From the NCBI GenBank assembly GCA_950295325.1, contig OX485804.1, positions 49,898,429 to 49,962,428 on the forward strand: a DNA stretch of 64,000 nucleotides, read 5' to 3'. A program made the translations under genes and the position numbers. Of this stretch, positions 58,763 through 64,000 are shown piece by piece. How positions within the stretch are numbered: position 1 is the first letter of the stretch; each line of letters opens with the position of its first letter. This DNA comes from Polytrichum commune. Lineage: Eukaryota; Streptophyta; Polytrichopsida; Polytrichales; Polytrichaceae. Under the pieces are notes generated by a model. That model had not been told where the DNA came from. It did no database searches and worked only from the letters and a program-made list of their open reading frames with translations.

Positions 58763-61700
58763 ATGCTGTTGACCAAGAAAACCAAACGGTCCTTCTTTAC
58801 ATACATTTTGGTCTGCACAGGAGTGTTTGGAGTATGCATTTTGGCCGAATCCATCTTCGTGTTCGAGGATGGATTCGGCCGGGCGAATCTGCAAGGCTTT
58901 GCCTCGACAGTGTCCAATACAAGGTTCAGTGAGACCTATGAAATATTCAATCAGCGTTACTTTACAGGTGCTGTTCTTCGTCTTTTAATTACTGTATAAT
59001 GCTCCCTGCGCTCGGGGACTATACTGTTATGCATTACGCCTCCTGCCTGCAATACTTTGCCACCTTATTGATGCTCGTGATTGGATTGCATATTTTGGAG
59101 ATGCAGGATCGATATGTGCAATTCTACACTATTCATTCTCTTTAGAAGCATCGGTAAGTTTAGAGAACTTTGGCTACGAGGATTCATTCACCTCAGTAAA
59201 GAGTGTGGTCACTTGAATGCAGGATTTCGGCGCATGTTTGGCCCCAGATCTCAGCTTAGTAGTGCAAACATATTTGGTCACTTAGAATCGGAGAACGTCG
59301 CGGCAGCTGCACCAGAGCAACTGCAGTCTAACGTAACTGTTATGACGACTGCCGCTGCATTAGAGCAACTGCAGTCCAACGTAACTGTTATGACGACTGC
59401 CGCTGCATTAGAGCAACTGCAGTCCAACGTAGCTATTACGATCATTGCCGCTGCACAAGAGCAGCTGCAGTCCAACGTAACTGTTATGATCACTGCCGCT
59501 GCACCTGTTGAACAAAACTTGACAATTCCTATCAAGGAAGATGGAGTTTGCGTAGAATCTGCTCACGATTCCGAGAGGATAGGTAACTCGTTATTTGTTA
59601 AGAAATCGTGCGTCAAGAATGAGCTTCTCAGCTCTATGCCGGGGGGCATCTTTCTACCGTTAAAAGATGCAAGTCTTAAAGGTCTGACCGACACGGACAC
59701 CAACTGGTTCATGAGCGGGCTTCGAGGAAAGCAGGTCGCTGGCGAAGCCGAATCCTTCGACCTCCCTTGCGACGATCCCGATGGTCGAATTCTGTGCGTC
59801 CAGGGAAACGATATACGAGATGGAACCAGAAACAGCTACGGTTTCTTCCACGTGGCTGCGTTGCCTCCGAACTCTACTTTCTTGAATGGCACTACTTTTG
59901 TGAACGACAATTACTGGGTTTACGAAAACTTGTGGCACGGAATGAACTCCGTGGTGAACATTGCCTTGTGGCGCAAACGGAACGAATGCACGAAACCCGA
60001 CCGCATGCTGCTGTACCATTGGGGCGAGTTGCGCAACTCGTCAACCGACTGGCTCTCCAATTTGCTGCATGCTACCATGGGCACGGAGATGGCGGTCCTG
60101 GAGCCTCCACCCAAGTCCACTGTCCAAGGTAACAGCTCTTCTTTCTAAGAACAGCTCCTCATTACTCCCTTCTAATTCATCTAGTTTTTGATTTTCTGTG
60201 TGAAGACTTGCAACGTCTGTAGGAACATGAGGGCATTGAGAGGACTCCAATGACATCATAAGTGTCTAAATCATAGAAAAATTGGACACTTATAACCCCT
60301 GCAGGAGTTGCCACCTCAGAGTCTAATGCAATTTGCTTTGAACGAGCCGTCGTCCACCGCCGAGGTTTGGTTGGAATGGATGCGAAGGTGAAGCGGGAGC
60401 TTTTCGACATGGTGCGTTGCAAAGTGCGCAAGTACTGCCGCATCTCTGTCAAGGATGAAGTCCATAGAGATCGTTTAGCGAACAACAGCAACAACACTCT
60501 GCCCGCGGTGCGTGTGACGTTGCTGACAAGGAAGGGTGACAGGGCGTTTCAAAATGCAACAGCGGTTGCGGCAGTTGTGCAGAGGGAGTGCGCCATGGTC
60601 GGTGCCTGCCTCTTGAAGGTCGTGAGTATCAACGGTCTCAGCTTCTGCGAACAGGTAAGAGCTTACAGTGCTAATCTTGAAGTTCCCTAGTTGGTTTTTC
60701 ATTCTACACCTTGCTTACCGTAAGTTTTCGAAACCTGCGCCGCCATTTCTTCAGCTTTAAGGCATACTCTTACAAGTTTCTTCATCTGATCGTTGTTTGC
60801 ATATGCTTCCGAGCCTGACCGTTTAGTCTGATACACTCCTCGGCCAATTCTGACCAGCGACACTAACGTGAAGGATTCATTAGGCAATTCAGACCGCTAA
60901 TAAAATGTAGTATTCTTTGTGTTTTCAGCTAATGAATTCCACCATCTCTCATGTCGAATTGCATATTCGAACTATTGTGTGTCTCCAATGAGAGCAAGGG
61001 GCAGTGATGGGCATGGGGATAAGGCTAGGACAATTGAGGTCATGCGCCTCATTCTTTACACACGAGTGACAATTGAACTTTAACTGAAGGACTCACTGGA
61101 CAATCAAGGTTGGAATTGTGATATTTTTAATATTAACCAGTGCACTACTAAAATCTGACTTAGTGTGGCATTAAAATTAGTGGGCCATGTTAATTGATTT
61201 TCTGAACTAGTCATGTAGCTGTAAATGACATATGATACCCTCCTAATTTCCACCCACTAATAATTGCAAGATAATCAATTTGGGTTCATGATGAATAGTG
61301 TGGATCACATTTAATCAAATTTTTAGTGCAATAACTTGTATATCTTCTCTTGGTTATTTCATTGTCTTTTGCATGTCTTTGTTTTCTCCTTGGAAACATA
61401 GTCAAAATCTTGAAGAATTATGAAATTTGAATGAACAAGCAATTAGTTGCAAGATTGGCTTGCCCTATTACTATCTTGCACATGTGGTTAATTTTGGTCG
61501 GTTGTCTAATCAAGACCAAACTTTGGCTCATTTTAGAGACCATGTTACATTAACCCTCACTTAACTTGCAATTGAACTCCACTTGAAGAGAGAGTTACTA
61601 ACACCATAGAATCACAATACATATGTGATCAGTGAAGGTTGACTACCAAACTTTCACCCATTTTAGAGTCCATCCCTAGGTCTCTTCCATCAAGGCAAGA

Positions 61701-63917
61701 CCAATAAAATTTATGAGGGTATAAGAAGACCCAAGTAATGCATATAAAGGTAGGAAGGGAGAGAGAGGAGATAATTACAAAAAAGGAGAAGAGGAAGGAA
61801 GGATGGGAGGGAAGCCTGCATTTAATTTGTTTTTGTTAGATTACATGTAGCCATCTTTCCATTGATTTGGTACCTCTACGGAGTTTTCTTTCCCTAAACA
61901 TTGATGGGATATTGTTAAGGGGGTCCACTCATGGAAGAAAAGTTAAAACAAAAGTGCAGGTGATCGACTGAGATAATTGAACCAATACTATATGTCTCAA
62001 GACTGCAGCATTGTTCTCAGCAGCATCGGTTCATCGTGCTAGATTTATGAAATTTGTAAAACCGCATTAGTACCGTAACTTCAAATAATGTGCAAGAAGC
62101 AGAGATATATCTCACAGCGCCTGCACGCAATGATATCACAGTGGTCGCACGCAATTTTAGAGAGAAGTCGATCGTCAGAGTAATCTCATGACAGGTTGAA
62201 ATCTTTTGGTGGCGCAGGCGGCAGTCATGAGCGGCACCGATGTCCTTATTTCTGTACACGGGGCGGCAATGACCAACATGATCTTCATGACGCCGGGATC
62301 AAGGGTGATGGAGTTGCTTCCGAAAGGGTGGCTGAAGTATGCAGGATTGGGCCAGCAAGTCTTCGAATGGCTTTCGTCATGGCTGGGTCTCTTCCACGAG
62401 GGAAATTGGGAAGACGCCGAGGGCCCTCCGTGTCCCTTCCCAGACATTAAAGGCGACAGAAGATGTTGGAAATTCTTCAAGAACAGAGAGGTGGGGTTGA
62501 ACGCCACCCATCTCGGAGAGTGGACGCGCAATGTTTTGAGGAAATTTGTGCAGGACACTGAAGACCGGAAGAAGCAAAATGGGCGAGATGCCGGATCTGA
62601 TGAAAATCAAAAGTGTGCCTGTGATGCAGACAACGTGGTTTACAAAGACGTAAACCCAAATGAAAGAATAATCGCCTCTGACTTGGATTCAACCAATTTT
62701 ATGAAAGACGATGCCGGGCTTCCGTTGAGTAATGTATCCGCCGTTGAGAAGAATGTGAAGAACGATCTTCTCAGGTACATGCCAGGGGGTATATTTAAAC
62801 CGTTGAAGGATCCTCGCTTCCCAGGGCTGTCCGACACGGATATCAATTGGTTCATGAGTGGGCTACGAGGCCGGAAGGAGAGAGGCGGCCACCCGGAGGC
62901 TTTCGACCTACCCCGCGACGACCCAAGTGATCGAATTCTGTGCTTGCGGGGGAGGAGCATGGGAGACGGGACGAAGAACAGTTATGGCCTCTTTCATCCA
63001 TCTGCATTGCCTCCATACGCCACTCTCCTCAATGGCACCACATGGGTGAACGAAAATTACTGGGACTACAATAACCTGTGGCACGGCATGGGCGCCGTGG
63101 TGAACATTGGCATGTGGCACACGAGGAACGAGTGCATCAAACCTGATCGCATGGTGCTGTATCACCAGGGCGAGCTCCGGAACTCTTCTACGAAATGGCT
63201 CTTCAGCCTGTTGCACGCAATAGTGGGTTCTGAGATGGCTCTTCTCGAGCCGCCGTCCAATGAGTCCGGCCCCCGGGGTGAGAACTCTTCTTTCTAGGGT
63301 AGCTCCCTTCTAATGCACCTAAGAATTCATGATTTTTTATTACGTAAAGACTTGCAACATGTATACTAAAGACGATGTTGGGAGGAATCCAATGACACCA
63401 TTAGCGTCTAAAATTTGTGGACTTCCAAAAGTTCTGAAATTTTTATGCAGAACCCCTAGTTCTCCAGAAATTCTTCAAGAATATATTACAAGACAGTTTT
63501 AACGATATCCTATATTAAGAGTGTTTATCTTGAATCCCAGCTCTGAATTGACTTGTTAGGACGGTGACGCCTGCTTATTGTATAGGAGTTGCTACCCCGG
63601 GCCCCGTGTGTTTCGAGCGCGCCATCGTCCACCGGCGTGGATTACAAGGGATGAGCTCCGAGGTGAAGCGGGAGCTCTTTGATACTCTACGGTGTAGAGT
63701 GCGCAAATACTGTGGCATCGATCCAGATAGCAACATCAGCGGCGTGGAGAAAACTCGAACGTCGCCGGCAGTTCGTCTGGCGCTGTTGACTAGGAATGGT
63801 GATCGGGCGTTCCGAAATACATCGGCAGTTGCAGAAGTCGTGCAGGGGGAGTGCGATAAGGTCGATGGCTGCCACTTGGAGGTCGTCAACTTCGATGGTT
63901 TCAGCTTCTGCGAACAG
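58763..63917 (+). CDS. Tandem two-domain GT61 glycosyltransferase (3' end beyond window)
   Basis: A Golgi-type glycosyltransferase of family GT61, which in plants includes xylan arabinosyl- and N-glycan xylosyltransferases; the acceptor here is unknown. Exons 58763-58967, 59223-60128, 60305-60654, 62218-63277 and 63586-63917 are phase-consistent and give 951 codons before the last visible donor. A short basic tail and one membrane helix (residues about 11-30) indicate a type II protein. Domain 1: MPGGIF (about 207), DTDTNWFMSGLRG, YENLWHGM, LLYHWGELRNS, ICFERAVVHRRGL, RVTLLTRKGDRAF, and the GT61 motif VHGAAMTN (about 501-508). The same exon then restarts: MPGGIF (about 675), DTDINWFMSGLRG, YNNLWHGM, LYHQGELRNS, and the next exon CFERAIVHRRGL, LALLTRNGDRAF. 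Domain 2 should finish beyond 64000. Introns recur in the same phase after the PP-rich segment (phase 1) and after SFCEQ (phase 0). A possible 47-bp exon at 59107-59153 would break phase and is excluded. Confidence 0.88.
59303..59510 (+). repeat. 48-bp in-frame repeat with N-glycosylation sequons
   Basis: Four units start at about 59315, 59363, 59411 and 59459, encoding EQLQSNVTVMTTAAAL with small changes. Units 1, 2 and 4 keep the N-V-T sequon; unit 3 has N-V-A. It lies between the membrane helix and domain 1 of the GT61 protein, so in the luminal stem. Confidence 0.92.
60655..62217. other. Large intron inside GT61 domain 1
   Basis: 1563 bp with consensus GTAAGA and GCGCAG ends. It separates the ...SFCEQ exon from the HGAAMTN exon. 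It contains GTGTGG/ATTAGTGGGCC words near 61160-61200 like those in the 39.6-kb MITE, and a GA-rich run near 61760-61810. Minus-strand frames at 60699-60887 are not convincing. Confidence 0.7.
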
Positions 63918-64000
63918 GTGCTTGAAATGCGAAAATTTGGTTTAATTAACTTCTATTGGTGCAATCTTCGTTGTTGAATTTCTCCAAAGCCGATGTCGAG

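Noticed and set aside
59107-59153. A 47-bp candidate exon of the GT61 gene with AG and GTAAGT ends
   Set aside because: Including it puts the following exon in a frame with an early stop; joining exon 58763-58967 directly to 59223 keeps phase. It could be an alternative exon.
59278-59535. Minus-strand frame with repeated LDCSCSNAAAVV
   Set aside because: A mirror of the in-frame 48-bp repeat of the GT61 exon.

Overview
This is nuclear DNA from a land plant. The genes have GT-AG introns, the non-coding DNA is AT-rich and crowded with MITEs and retroelement pieces, and the proteins are plant-type (MSH2, TRAPPC12, ZNHIT3, GT61 glycosyltransferases). Short introns, GT61 sequences of a non-seed-plant flavour, a Tc1-type transposase and a LINE with a restriction-like endonuclease suggest a bryophyte or lycophyte, but I cannot name the species. 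No tRNA, rRNA, CRISPR array or bacterial-type operon was seen.

Layout. 0.5-1.7 kb: 3' exons of a TRAPPC12 gene (+). 3.7-5.0 kb: an orphan exon and a last-exon ORF with an AP2-like start (-). 5.2-7.0 kb: a MITE, a tandem triplication and a small basic ORF (-). 9.2-10.6 kb: a GGCC-ended element carrying a 142-bp tandem repeat and a hairpin. 14.0-15.5 kb: a three-exon gene for a 147-aa protein (-). 16-24.5 kb: gene-poor, with a 5'-truncated LINE at 20.76-21.84 kb. 24.5-30.9 kb: complete MSH2 in 15 exons (-). 32.6-35.9 kb: a five-exon gene for a 446-aa, probably plastid-targeted protein (+), divergent from MSH2. 36.2-37.0 kb: a broken Tc1-type transposase. 40.3-40.7 kb: a LEA-like ORF (-). 41.8-46.4 kb: a diverged segmental repeat with nested Tourist-like MITEs and a foldback element. 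47.2-49.8 kb: complete ZNHIT3 in 7 exons (+), with telo boxes upstream. 51.9-54.7 kb: a decayed MULE/FAR1-like transposase interrupted by a small MULE-type MITE with a 9-bp target duplication. 55.1-55.8 kb: a degenerate repeat array. 58.8 kb to the window end: a GT61 gene (+) that runs off the edge.

Most notable points. (1) The GT61 gene fuses two GT61 domains head-to-tail: one uninterrupted exon holds the C-terminal motif of the first domain and the N-terminal half of the second, and the introns recur at the same places in both copies. (2) Its luminal stem carries a 16-residue repeat bearing N-glycosylation sequons. (3) The LINE fragment joins an RNase H end to a restriction-like endonuclease with CCHC, RHN and PD...E motifs. 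(4) One MITE lies exactly at the target duplication of an older MITE. (5) A quasi-palindrome of constant 23-bp length recurs at six places.

The intact genes are unrelated housekeeping and metabolic functions (DNA mismatch repair, vesicle tethering, snoRNP assembly, wall or glycoprotein glycosylation) and do not form a cluster. Splice models were built by hand from GT-AG sites, reading phase and remembered family sequences; all are phase-consistent but unconfirmed by transcripts.
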